Source: Nereocystis luetkeana
Taxonomy: Eukaryota; Sar; Phaeophyceae; Laminariales; Laminariaceae
Assembly (NCBI GenBank): GCA_031213475.1
Contig: JARUPZ010000024.1
Location: 372,001 to 436,000, forward strand
Direction of reading: 5' to 3'
DNA: 64,000 nt
In this document: piece by piece, positions 31,776 to 42,321 of the stretch
Position numbering within the stretch: position 1 is the stretch's first letter
Layout: each line of letters begins with the position of its first letter
Position numbers and translations under genes: made by a program
The notes under the pieces: model-generated
Database searches by the model: none
What the model was told of the DNA's origin: nothing
The model's input: the letters and a program-made list of their open reading frames with translations, nothing else

Positions 31776-31930
31776 AGGGGGGGGGGGGGGGGGGGGGGTG
31801 TACTCATTATCATGCATGTCCGTAGTGGTATGAGCATAGACACTCGTGTCCCTACAGTGCTGGGACGCAGCACGTCGGGTTTTCACAGACCAGGCGGACG
31901 GACGTTGCTTAAGCACCAAGCTGCGGGAGG
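31776..31930 (+). repeat. Repeat C fragment with G-run
   Basis: A G-run followed by TGTACTCATTATCATGCATG and ACAGTGCTGGGACGCAGCAC; truncated after about 150 bp. G-runs and purine tracts continue to 32,090. Confidence 0.85.
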
Positions 31931-32224
31931 GGGGGGTGTGTGGGGTGTGGGGGGGGGGGGGGGCTTTTTTTTCTTCTTGGGAGAGACTGGCATAGTTTTG
32001 TTACTTTAGGGAGGAGGGAGGCGCTTGTGTTTTTTTTCTAGAGGGAAAGAGGGGGGAGGGGAGGGAGGGAGGGAGGGAGAGAATCGTTTTTTTCTATAGT
32101 TTTACCACGGTTTTGGAAGAGCTCTGAAGACTCAAAACTATAAAAAAAAGAGGGACGTAACCGCTGTGCCATTAATTGTTTGTTGCCTCTTCAGCGCTGA
32201 CGAGAGGGTGTAAGGGCCATATCG

Positions 32225-32310
32225 CCCGGTGGGTGGGTGGGTGGGTGGGGGTGGGTAGGTGGGTGGGTGAGTGGGTGGGTGAGTGAGTGGTGGTGGTGGT
32301 GTTGGTCGGC
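32225..32310 (+). repeat. (GGGT)n / GAGTGGGTGG microsatellite
   Basis: About fourteen GGTGGGTGGGT-type units. Confidence 0.9.
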
Positions 32311-32544
32311 GTGGTGATGGGTTGGGCAGGCCTGTTGAAGTGGTGTGGGGTGATTTTGGCACATATACGGTGCTTCCGTCATCGCGCACGCGCACATGCG
32401 TGGCTGCGTGCGTCCCCCAGCCCGATGTTTGCAAGGTCCGGGGGTGAACGGAGTTTTTTTTGTCTGGCCGGGTTTAGCCGAGATGGGGGGGTGCATCCTT
32501 CTTCTGGCGGGATGTGGGTGGGCTGAGGTGGAGTTCTGAGGAAA

Positions 32545-33240
32545 TGTGGGGTTTCATCTTGATTGGAGGCAATACCTCTCGGCAACGATTGCTCCGAACA
32601 AGGGAGAGAGGGGGGGGTTGTCTTGGTTGGAGGCGGGTTTTATTTGTAGCGATTGGTACGAGCAGAGAGAGGGGTTTCTACGGGGTTTCGAAGCGTTTTT
32701 TTTCGGGACCGTTTCGTCCTTGCGGAGAGGGAGTTCGATTCGGTTGGAGTTTTTTTCCTCTGAAGCGTTTTGTCCGTGCAGAGAGGGGTTTCTACTCGGT
32801 CGGAGGAATTTCCTCGGTAGATACTGTCCCGAGCAGAGCAGTAGGCTTTCGACTCGGTCGGGAGGTCTTTCCTCGGCAAAGATTGTCCCGAGAGAAGTAG
32901 GCTTTCGACCAGGTTGGAGGCGTAGTATTTATTTCCGAGCGGAGAAAGAAGGGTTCGACTCGGTTGAAGACGAAGCGTTGGTAAGGAATGGTAGTGGTCC
33001 TAGCGGAAGCCTTTCGTCGATATGTTTGGACGCGACTGGTCCAAGCGGAAAGGGAGGTTCGTCTCGGCTGGAGGCGAAGTGTCTAGGCAACGATTGGCCC
33101 GAACAGAGAGGGGGTTTCGAATACTGTAAGTTGGAGGCTTGTATCTCGGAAACGATTGTGCCGAACGAGAAGGGGTTCCATGGTTGGTTAGAGGTGAAAT
33201 CTCCCCGCAGTACCGATGTTCCCCGATGTAACGATTGTGT
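32545..33240 (+). repeat. About 58-bp tandem array, about 11-12 diverged units
   Basis: Each unit follows GGTTTCGACTCGGTTGGAGG, then CGAAG(C/T)GT.T, then CGATTGTCCCGAACAGAGAG. Units start near 32549, 32617, 32673, 32785, 32841, 32898, 32953, 33008, 33055, 33112 and 33175. The periodicity leaves an artefactual open frame (32546-33298). Confidence 0.88.
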
Positions 33241-33429
33241 TTTGTTAGCTTTGCTTTTCGGAGGTTGTTCCTTCCGGTTTGTAGCGCACAAAGAATGAAT
33301 AAAAGTGATACCTCCTTGGTCATACAACTGCGTTGCTACGAGCGTGCCGAGATTGTGCGTTCTTCGGCAACGCGCCTATTTTTCGACGGGGTGTTATGGG
33401 CGGAGTCGGGTCATCCGCATATCTGACCT

Positions 33430-33945
33430 TCGGTCTTGGTTTCGGATTTTATTTCCGTTTCGGATTTGGTTCGGATTTTTATCGGCGGCGGATTCGATTT
33501 CGGAGCTGAAGTTGGGTTCGGCATCATAATTGATTGTGGGTTCGGATTCAGTTTCGGTTCCGGGTCGATTTTCGTTATATGGTGCGGTTCGGATTCAGGT
33601 TCGGTCTCGCGTACGATTTCGTATTCAAATTCAGTGGCAAATTCGGGCTCGAGTGCGAATTCGGATTCATTTTCGAGTTCGATTTCGGGGTCGGTTTCGT
33701 ATTTTAATCGGTTGGATATTGAGTTGGTTTCGGTGTCGGAAATTGATTCCGGGTTCGGATTGCGTTTCGGTTTCTGATCGATTTTTATTCTTTTCGTTTT
33801 CGGGTTCGATTCGATTCGGATTCATGTTTTTTTATTTGTTCTTCGGGTTCAGGTTGGATTTGGTTTCGGATTGGGTTTGGATTCAGTTTCGGAATAAAAC
33901 CCGGTTTTCAGATTGGGAATCAAATCTGGTTTCGGATATAGCCGT
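33430..33945 (+). repeat. TTCGG/ATTCGG degenerate satellite
   Basis: Short units GATTCGG, GTTTCGG, GGTTCGG and AATTCGG repeat throughout, giving an artificial Ser/Gly/Phe-rich frame. Confidence 0.9.
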
Positions 33946-34436
33946 CGACGTTGCGTCATCGTTGTTGTGACGAGCAGCAACAGCAACAGAAAGACAACAA
34001 GAACAACAGCAAACATGCTAGCCCAAACGTATAGCCATACGACACTATTAGTGCTGTCGTTTTTTTTTCCCGTTCAGACCTTCTATCATCCATCTGCACA
34101 ATCAATGTTAAACCAGTACGCAGGCACCAGGTTTCAATTTTCAGGCCTCCGGCGAACGAACATCGATCGGTGTGGGAGCCTAAAATCAGGCCACGGAGGA
34201 GATGGGATTGCTATTCGCCTCATGGCAACACGCGAATCGTGCTCCTTCTGCAATTGTTCACTGGTGCTTTTTGGGGGGACTTTCGTCGGACGAAGCCGGT
34301 TATTGTAGAAACCGACGAGCGTTTTTCGCTTGCCCCGTCCTCTGCTGGCTGAAAGCTTGGGTCGTTTTGCCTCAGTCCCTGGTGGAAGCCATGGATGTTT
34401 GTTGAGATTGGGGGGGCTGGATGTAGGGTTTGGCAT

Positions 34437-34563
34437 ATACTTTCACGGGGGGCCATACATACCTGGTAGTAAATAGAACCTACGGTACACACACACAAAC
34501 CTATATATTTTCGTTTTTTTTACCAACAATATTTGGTCCTATTTACTATGGTCCCCCGTGATA
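34437..34563. mobile_element. A-family MITE 13, with a TACCTGGTA insert
   Basis: The left end TTTCACGGGGGGCCATA is followed by CATACCTGGTAGTAAATAG where the consensus has CCATAGTAAATAG (motif 34460-34468). The right end is CCCCCGTGATA. Confidence 0.9.
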
Positions 34564-34634
34564 TTAGATGGAAACGGTAGATGTGGACAGGCGTGTTTCG
34601 ATGTGGGTCGGTTCCGCTGTTTCGCTGGCTATTT

Positions 34635-34728
34635 TACCTTTTACGACTGCAGTCCCGTATTAGGGACTAACTACTTGAAAGTTTAGTGGTATGTCCCTAA
34701 AACGGGACTGCGGTTCTAAAAGGGTCAA
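34635..34728. mobile_element. B-family foldback MITE 6
   Basis: CTTTTACGACTGCAGTCCCG ... CGGGACTGCGGTTCTAAAAG. Confidence 0.92.
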
Positions 34729-34882
34729 CACTAGGGGTAGAGGGTGGGGGAACCGCTGTTTTTTATGGTGGTATTAATATCGATACATGCCTCCAAGTAT
34801 GAAAAATGGTTCCATGTAAATTGTGCGACCTCACACGTACCGCACATAGTGACACCAAGGGAACAGCGCCACCCAACGTATT

Positions 34883-34991
34883 TATTACGGGGGGCCATAG
34901 TTAACAGGACCTATGGTATACATAAAAACCTATATGTTTAACAATTTTTACCAACAATATTTGGTCCTGTTAACTATGGCCCCCTGTAATA
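34883..34991. mobile_element. A-family MITE 14
   Basis: TATTACGGGGGGCCATAGTT ... ACTATGGCCCCCTGTAATA. Confidence 0.94.
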
Positions 34992-35994
34992 GTATATTCA
35001 CTGCCAAACTAATGCTGATGGCACACAGTATTTGACACCAATCGCTCATGACGTCACTCACCAATTCCACTCGAACGAAAGCCAAGTTCGAATCGACGCA
35101 CCGCACACATTATACGTGTGGGAAGTGTGGGGAGATCAAAGCTTTCCATCCGCCGGATGGCGAGAAAAAAAAACAGAAGCAGTACGTAGCGACAATCCGA
35201 TTCGGTTCCGGTAAAAACATCTTCGAAACCATGAAAAGTGAGGGGCTGCTTGGCTAAACAGCCGAGTACTAAGGCCCTCGTAGCCAGTCGGAAGTTGCTC
35301 TGTTTCCCAACCAACCCACAGAGTGAACCCACCCCTTTGATACTTGTAGCGGGTAAAAAACATCATGTTGGTCACTTTTTTTTTCTCAGCAATTCTTTTT
35401 TCGTGGGTTGGGATTGCTGTTTCTAATAGGAAACGGTCCACTACTTGACTGGACCCGAATAATTTCTTCGCGGACACCCTGAAAACAGTGCATCGGTGAT
35501 CAAGCGCTCCATGGCCTCATTCGTTCAATAAATACACATACCTGGTAGTACAAAAAGTACGAAGTTAAAATCGACACACCCCACACACTGTTCAATGTCA
35601 AGTGTCGGGGAGCTCAACGCTTTCTTTTCTGACCCATCTCTGAGCCATCAACGAAACAACAACAACGGTAACGAAAGACACTGATCAATCACGCATCCCT
35701 CTCTTCTCCCTCGGAGTATGATGACACCCTCATCAGAAGATTGGTTTTGCAAAAACACGAAAAAAAATCCTACCAGGTATTAATAATATCGTAAAAAAAA
35801 AAGCGCCATAGAGCTTGTAGCGTGGTATAGTTCCGCCGACCACCGCACTTGGCCCCGCTTGGCACTCTCACCCCACCTAGATATAACCCCCCCTAACTCA
35901 CCCTGGGGGTACATAGATAGCCGCCGGCAGGGCTGACAGCGAGTCCACAGATCTGCCATATGCCGGTATACCTGGTAACTCCTATAAATAGATA

Positions 35995-36190
35995 ACACGA
36001 AACAATAACACACCCCACGGGGAGAATTTCCGGGCGATGTTTCTCTAACCCCAGTGGGGTATATATACTCACAATAACACACCCTCTGGGATAAATTTCC
36101 GAGCGGGGTTTCTAGAGAACCGAGGGGAGCACATTGCACGCAACGAAAATAGTGGCCTTGGAGAATATCTCGTCAAAATATTTCCGTAGT
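35995..36190 (+). repeat. Repeat D copy 1 (internally doubled)
   Basis: CAATAACACACCCCACGGGG...TTTCTCTAACC is repeated as CAATAACACACCCTCTGGGA...TTTCTAGAGAACC, then ACGAAAATAGTGGCCTTGGA. The second part matches 59880-59995. Confidence 0.75.
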
Positions 36191-36717
36191 ATCTTAAGAC
36201 TCATCTTTCCCCCTTTCGTCGAGAATATTACTACTAGCTGTGAAATTCTTCAGGGGGGGGTCTGTTATGATATCATGTTATCATGTTATGAAGCGTATTA
36301 CCAGGTTACGGTACACCCACGCCTACGCCAGAAAGTGCCGGAGTCCCCCCGGTTGCCCAGTGATCGGTCCTCGCAATTACTCCAGGTCAAGTTAGAGCCT
36401 CCTCGATAAATACTTGCCCTTCTTGCAAAAAAAAATGAATTGTACAGGAAGGGCCTGCTAATAGCGTTCGAACGCCGCTATTTTCTACTGGTAAAAAGGG
36501 ACAACCTACCGCCTCCCCCCGGGTAAGCCTTGGTATTGCTTGCTGGTAGTGAGGCGCGACCTCAGTAATCCCTGCGGCAGTCATATCTGCGATGCATCAT
36601 GCTGGACGAATACGGATTGTTTTGTATTGTGCTGAACCAACACGAACGAACATCGACGTACGTGGTCGTATGTATCTGTAACGTTTGGGTTCATCTTTTG
36701 AGGGAAAAAGAACCCCG

Positions 36718-36812
36718 ACAGCAGCAGCAGCAGCAGCAGCAGGAGACGTGGCGGCGGCAGCAACAACAGCAGCCGCAGCAACAGCAGTAGCAGTAGCAGC
36801 AGCAGCGGTAGG
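36718..36812 (+). repeat. CAG/CAA triplet repeat
   Basis: AGCAGCAGCAGCAGCAGCAG followed by CAACAGCAGCC units. No coding context. Confidence 0.95.
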
Positions 36813-37057
36813 GCACACGAGGCCAGGGTCAGCGTCGTTGTAAACTCGGTTTGGGTCGAGTTAACCCTTGAACCCTTTGTACACGTCGTACTCGATTTTG
36901 TTGTGCGTTTCCTAGTTCCCCAACCCGACATTCGGCAAAAATTGAAGACGTGTGAATCTACACCCTGGCATGTGTCCGACACAGCTTCTCGCAGCAGGTG
37001 CCACCACAACTATTTTTGTGTGACATCTACAGCAGAGCTTCTCCCGATTCTCCGTCC

Positions 37058-37217
37058 CCTCACGGCGCTTCGCGCTTGGTGCAAGCAATGTCTGCCTGGT
37101 CGGTGAAAACCCGACATGCTCCGTCCCGGCGTTGTAGGGATGCGAGGGTCTATGGTCATACGACTACGGCCATGCATGAGATCGAGTACATCTCTCCTAT
37201 CGAGTACACCCCCCTCC
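37058..37217 (-). repeat. Repeat C fragment (reverse)
   Basis: CCTCACGGCGCTTCGCGCTT ... TGAGATCGAGTACATCTCTC and a C-rich end. Confidence 0.9.
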
Positions 37218-37879
37218 CTCATCAGCAGGAGGGTGGGCCTGACAATACCACCTGCAGCATGTCTTGGGGAAACGGCCCGAACGTTGTTGTGGACAGGCAT
37301 ATTCTGCCTTCGAGTACTCTTAGGTAGAACTAAACAACAACAAAACCGCTTTGATATTCTACGCTTTGTTTTTTCCTTAGACCATGGCCCAGCCATACAC
37401 CTACTACACAAGTCGCCGCACCTAGCTCGACCAACTCTGGACGACTTACAACCGCACCGGCACGAGAAGGTTTCGTTAGTGTGCGTGCGTGGACAGTGCC
37501 CGCCGGGGCTGGCATCAGTTGCTATCTGCGTTGAGCGCGGTGAACAAAAACCTGGCCGAAAAAAAACAAACGAATCACGCACAAACACACTTACAGAGAA
37601 ACTATAAATAACAACAGAGAAACTATAAATAATAACAAGGCACCCTACTCGTACGATCCATTCTGGAGAGTTTTTTTTTTCCTTGGAAAGCCAAGAAAAA
37701 AATGCTCGCGCTACGCGCTCGCACGCCTCATTATACCATCAGTCATGAACCATCAAATCACTCATCAGTAATTTTTAAGAAAAACAGCCATCAAACGTTC
37801 ATGAAGCGACACCCTCAGCTCTCTGTCACTCATCCTCCTCCACCTCCTCGCCCCTCCCCGCTCTCCTTCTCCTCCGCCG

Positions 37880-38062
37880 TTATTTTCTCATTGCTTTTTT
37901 TCGAGCGCCATCGGCAGCCGCCCTCTGCACGTCCGCGTCGGTGATGGTCCAGCCGTCCAGAGGCGCGTAGTGCACGAAAATGTTCGCGAACAAATCCCCT
38001 TTGAAAACTTCGGGTCTGCCGTGGATGACGCTCGCGCTCTCGTACAGAATTATCTCTCCGGG
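37880..38062 (-). CDS. 2OG dioxygenase exon 6: distal histidine and stop
   Basis: Acceptor TTTCGCAG above 38062; 60 codons and TAA ending at 37880. Encodes PGEIILYESASVIHGRPEVF then KGDLFANIFVHYAPLDGW. The H of VIHGRP is the third iron ligand. The tail DADVQRAAADGARKKAMRK is helical and basic and lacks a KDEL/HDEL-type retrieval signal. Confidence 0.93.
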   Translation of the reverse strand, partial: PGEIILYESASVIHGRPEVFKGDLFANIFVHYAPLDGWTITDADVQRAAADGARKKAMRK

Positions 38063-40466
38063 CTGCGAAACAAACGTACCAGGTACGAACACAAAGGAAC
38101 AAGAATACCGATCGTTTGTACGAATACCATCGACGAATAAAGTAATCAGCATACAATTATCACTACTGTATCTCCATGCCACCATCCTGACATGCGTCAT
38201 CAGCAGCAGCATGGTCATCGCCATCATCGCCACCATCATGCTCAGCCATTACCACCCCCATAATAATCATCATCCGCAGCAGCAGCAGAAGCAGCAGCAG
38301 CTGCAGAGGCAGCAGCAGCAGCAGCAGCAGCAGCATCGGTACAGCTGAATGCTGACGGCTGGATACCGAACAAAACCACGGTAGCGGAGACACATGCAAC
38401 TATGATGTGTGTACTGGCCTCCACGTTTGACTGCTTGCTACCGACCTACTGCTGTATCTGGCAGTCTACCGTTGCCGCAATACGGAGCTACTGCCTCGAT
38501 ACAGCTGAATGCTGACCACTGGTTACAAAACGCAAACTATACGACATGCGTACAGTACTGACCTCCATGGTGATGCTTTTGGCAACCCCATCGTGGCCAC
38601 GCACGTAGAGGGGCCAAGCCGTATCTAGGTTCTCCTGAGCCCGGGCGGAAATGCAGCAGCAGCAACAGTAACAGCAGCAGGAACAACAGGATCAAACAAT
38701 AATGCGTTTACGAGTGTATAGCGAACAGCAAACAGCATCAGCAACACCATACCACATCATACGTACCATATCAGGTATCATAATGCATTTTACCATGCCA
38801 TACCTGGTACCATACAATACCATACCATAACATACCATACCATACCATACCATACCATACCATCCCGTGACCTTCCATATACCATACCCTACCCTCCAAC
38901 ATCATACTATACCACATCATATAGCCGGCGCCCCCGGTGATCTACAGTAGTAGCTGAACCTCGCACCTATCAAGGACGATATCGCAAATTCGAGACCACC
39001 CGAGGGGTATTTTTTGTTGTTGCAAAACAAGACTGCAGAAAGCGCCTCCAGTAAAAGCGCTTCCCGCACTAAAAGTTATGGGGGGAGGCGGGAGGGGTGC
39101 TCGCTATGCAACTTTAAGGAAGGATCTGAGATACGGAAAGGAAACAAACAAAAAAACATGCCATAGGGGTGCTCGCTATGCAACTTTAAGGAAGGATCTG
39201 AGATACGGAAAGGAAACAAACAAAAAAAACATGCCATAGGGGTGCTCGCTATGCAACTTTAAGGAAGGATCTGAGATACGGAAAGGAAACAAACAAAAAA
39301 ACATGCCATAGGGGTGCTCGCTATGCAATTTTAAGGAAGGATCTGAGATACGGAAACGAAACAAACAAAAAAACATGCCATACCATACCATACCATACCA
39401 TACCATGCCGTACCATACAATCAAAGCCCATGCCATACCATACCGCATCCTGTATTTTACCGCACCACATTTTTATGGTCACCTGTGCAACGTTGATGAT
39501 AACGGAGACGAACATACCATACCATACCATACCACAATACCATACCATACCACACCATACCATACCATACCACATAAGTCACCTGTGCGACGTTGATGAT
39601 GGCGGAGATGACGTGCGTGTCGACCCGATCAACGTGGTTGGCCAGCACGCTGTCCCTAAAGTACTGCCGCACACCGTAGCAAGACGTGCGCTTGAGCTTC
39701 GCTCCCGCCCAATCTTCCATGACTTCCGCGAGGTCGGTGTAGAGGCGCTGAGATAAAGCAACACGATAGGATAGGCTCTTTTACTCTCATTCCACCAACG
39801 ATAGAACCTTGGGTATCGTTTTGAACGCTTCGATACGTCAAGTTTTAAAAAATAGGAATTTTGATATATATCGTATATATTACAGCTGAGACGAAGGAAC
39901 AGGGCATGGTTTTATACGAAGTACATTATTAGTAATCCCACCTGGTGCACATCATCGATAGTGTTGGATATCGTATCGATTGTGTCGTGGGGTGCAGGAG
40001 GACGACTACGATAATTATTTTTTTCCGAGTTCGAGGAGGCGAAATATCAAAGTATCAACAATTCGAACATTCCGATATACCAGGAATCGTATATAGGTAG
40101 AGGCGCTGGGACAAAGGACCAGGGTATACACGTACGGACTGGTTGTTGCACCTGGAATCCATCATCGATAGCATCGGATATCGTATCGAGCGTTTCGTGG
40201 GGTGGAGGAGGATGAATATGATAACTTATTTATTTTCCAAATTCGGGTAGACGAAATATCGAACTATCAACATTCCGAAGACATATCGTTTATGTATGAG
40301 TGTATCGTAGAGGCGCTGGGACAAAGGAGCATTGTACTGGTTGTTGAGATGAATTCCACCTCGTGCATGTGCATGAATATAATCGATATAGTGATGGATA
40401 TTGCATCGAGCTTTTCGATATACCGAAAAACATCAAAACTCGGATTTTGTAATGTAATACCTGGTT

Positions 40467-40498
<32 letters not shown>

Positions 40499-42261
40499 CT
40501 CACATTAACTCACAATTCAATGCAGTCCGTGGTCGCAGGAAACTGGTATACCGTACCAGGTATGTACGATATGTATCGTAGAGGCGCTGGGATAAAGGAA
40601 CAGGGTACTGTTTTCTAGATGAGTTCCACCTTGCGCATGTGTACAATGGTTGTGTACGTATGTTGTTGGATATCGTATCGGGCGTTACGACATATCCAAC
40701 TATCAAAACATATAAATTCCGAACTTTCGATACATCGTGCCTGGTATGTATCTATCGCAGAGGTGCCGGGTGCCTGGACAAATGAACAGGGTTACGCTTT
40801 TTCAGATAAATCCCACCTTGCGCATGTGTACAATCGATAGGATTCGATATCTTACCGAATACTTCCACGTATCAAAAGCTGAAAAAAAGTGGAACATTCC
40901 AACATTCGATATATTTTAGGAATGTATCGTAGAGGTGATGGGACAACGGAACGGGGCACAGGTGTTTAGATCAATTCCACCTGGCACCATCGATGGTGTT
41001 GGATATCCTATCGAACGTTGCGATACATCAACATAAAAAACATACCAATAGAAAATTCGATAATTGGTGTGTAATGTGTATCGTACGTAGCAACACTGGA
41101 CGAAGGAACAGGGTACAGAGGATACTTCTGGTTTAATTCCACCTGATACATGTACAGTAGTACCGTATATGACGTACTGAAACATACAGTAGTGCCCTTC
41201 TCATAGATACGACGCCACTACAGCAAACCACCCCCGGTGGTAAATGTTGCAAAACTCGAATAAAACATGTCCATAATCACCTGGGCGCGTGAGCTTCATA
41301 CCACCCGGTGTGATAAGAGAAGAAAACACGCGATATAGGGGGTGAGCTTCATACCACCCGGTGTGATAAGAGAAGAAAACACGCGATTTAGCTATCCCCC
41401 GGGGTAGTTGTACTATTGATAGCGCTCACACGTCGGACTATCCACTACCGGTCTGCACAATATGTACGGCAGACGATCTAGATCCCATTTTGCCGTTGTG
41501 AAATGTTGTGCTGAAAGCGCTCAGCAAAGGGAGAAGATTATACATGGTGTCTAGTTTACTTTCACCTGTGGTGCTATCGATATATCGATAATGTTGGATA
41601 TCGTTCATCGAATGTTTCGATACATCAAACTTTCGAAAAATCCGATACGTAGGAAGCCCCTGTGTACTCCAGGAGAGAAATAGATCGGCAATGTTGGATA
41701 TCGTTTATCGAATGCTTCGATGGATCCAAATATCGAAAGTTCCGATATATATGACGCCCTTACCCTGTGTACTCCAGGAGAGGATCAAAGTGACATGGCA
41801 GTGTTGCACCACTGTTAGGGGTAGGGTAGTTTAGTTTTCTCTTCCGTGCGATCAAGGCAAAAAGAGGGCCTCCGTCGCTTCATCCGATCGACATCTCGGC
41901 CTGTTTCAGGCGAAGGTGTCAAGGTCATTACAACCAGGGTAAAGATGACTGTGATGGCAGCACATACCAGCTATATTTCGACATGTGCGCCTTCTTCGTT
42001 TTGTGTATGTGTTTTCATCCATATAGGTGGGAGGAAAGCGTCGCACCGGCCGTTTGTTCTTTTAAATGGTTTTAGGGGCGATCCTATACAGGGCTCTAGC
42101 AACTTTGGGTTAGAGTGAGGACAACAACAACAGCAACAACAGCAACAACAGCAACTCCAACAAGTACAACAACAGCAACAACAACAACAACAACACCCAC
42201 CACAACAACAACAACAGCAACACCCACCACAACAAGTACAACAACAATAACAACAACAACG

Positions 42262-42321
<60 letters not shown>

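Larger units (their letters stand above)
30700..37879. other. Intergenic region between the convergent UBA2 and 2OG dioxygenase genes
   Basis: No supported gene. The ends of UBA2 (30,699) and the dioxygenase (37,880) face each other. The contents are repeats listed separately, plus unassigned sequence at 30.7-31.5, 35.0-36.0 and 37.2-37.8 kb. The long frames here are products of tandem or simple repeats. Confidence 0.75.

Noticed and set aside
32546-33298. 250-aa open frame on the plus strand
   Set aside because: It is entirely made of the about 58-bp tandem array; no start context, domain or splice logic.
33436-33970. Ser/Gly/Phe-rich 113-146 aa frames
   Set aside because: Products of the TTCGG satellite; no conserved domain.
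39094-39375. Possible CRISPR-like array (four regular repeats)
   Set aside because: Units are contiguous tandem copies without distinct spacers, in a eukaryotic intron.
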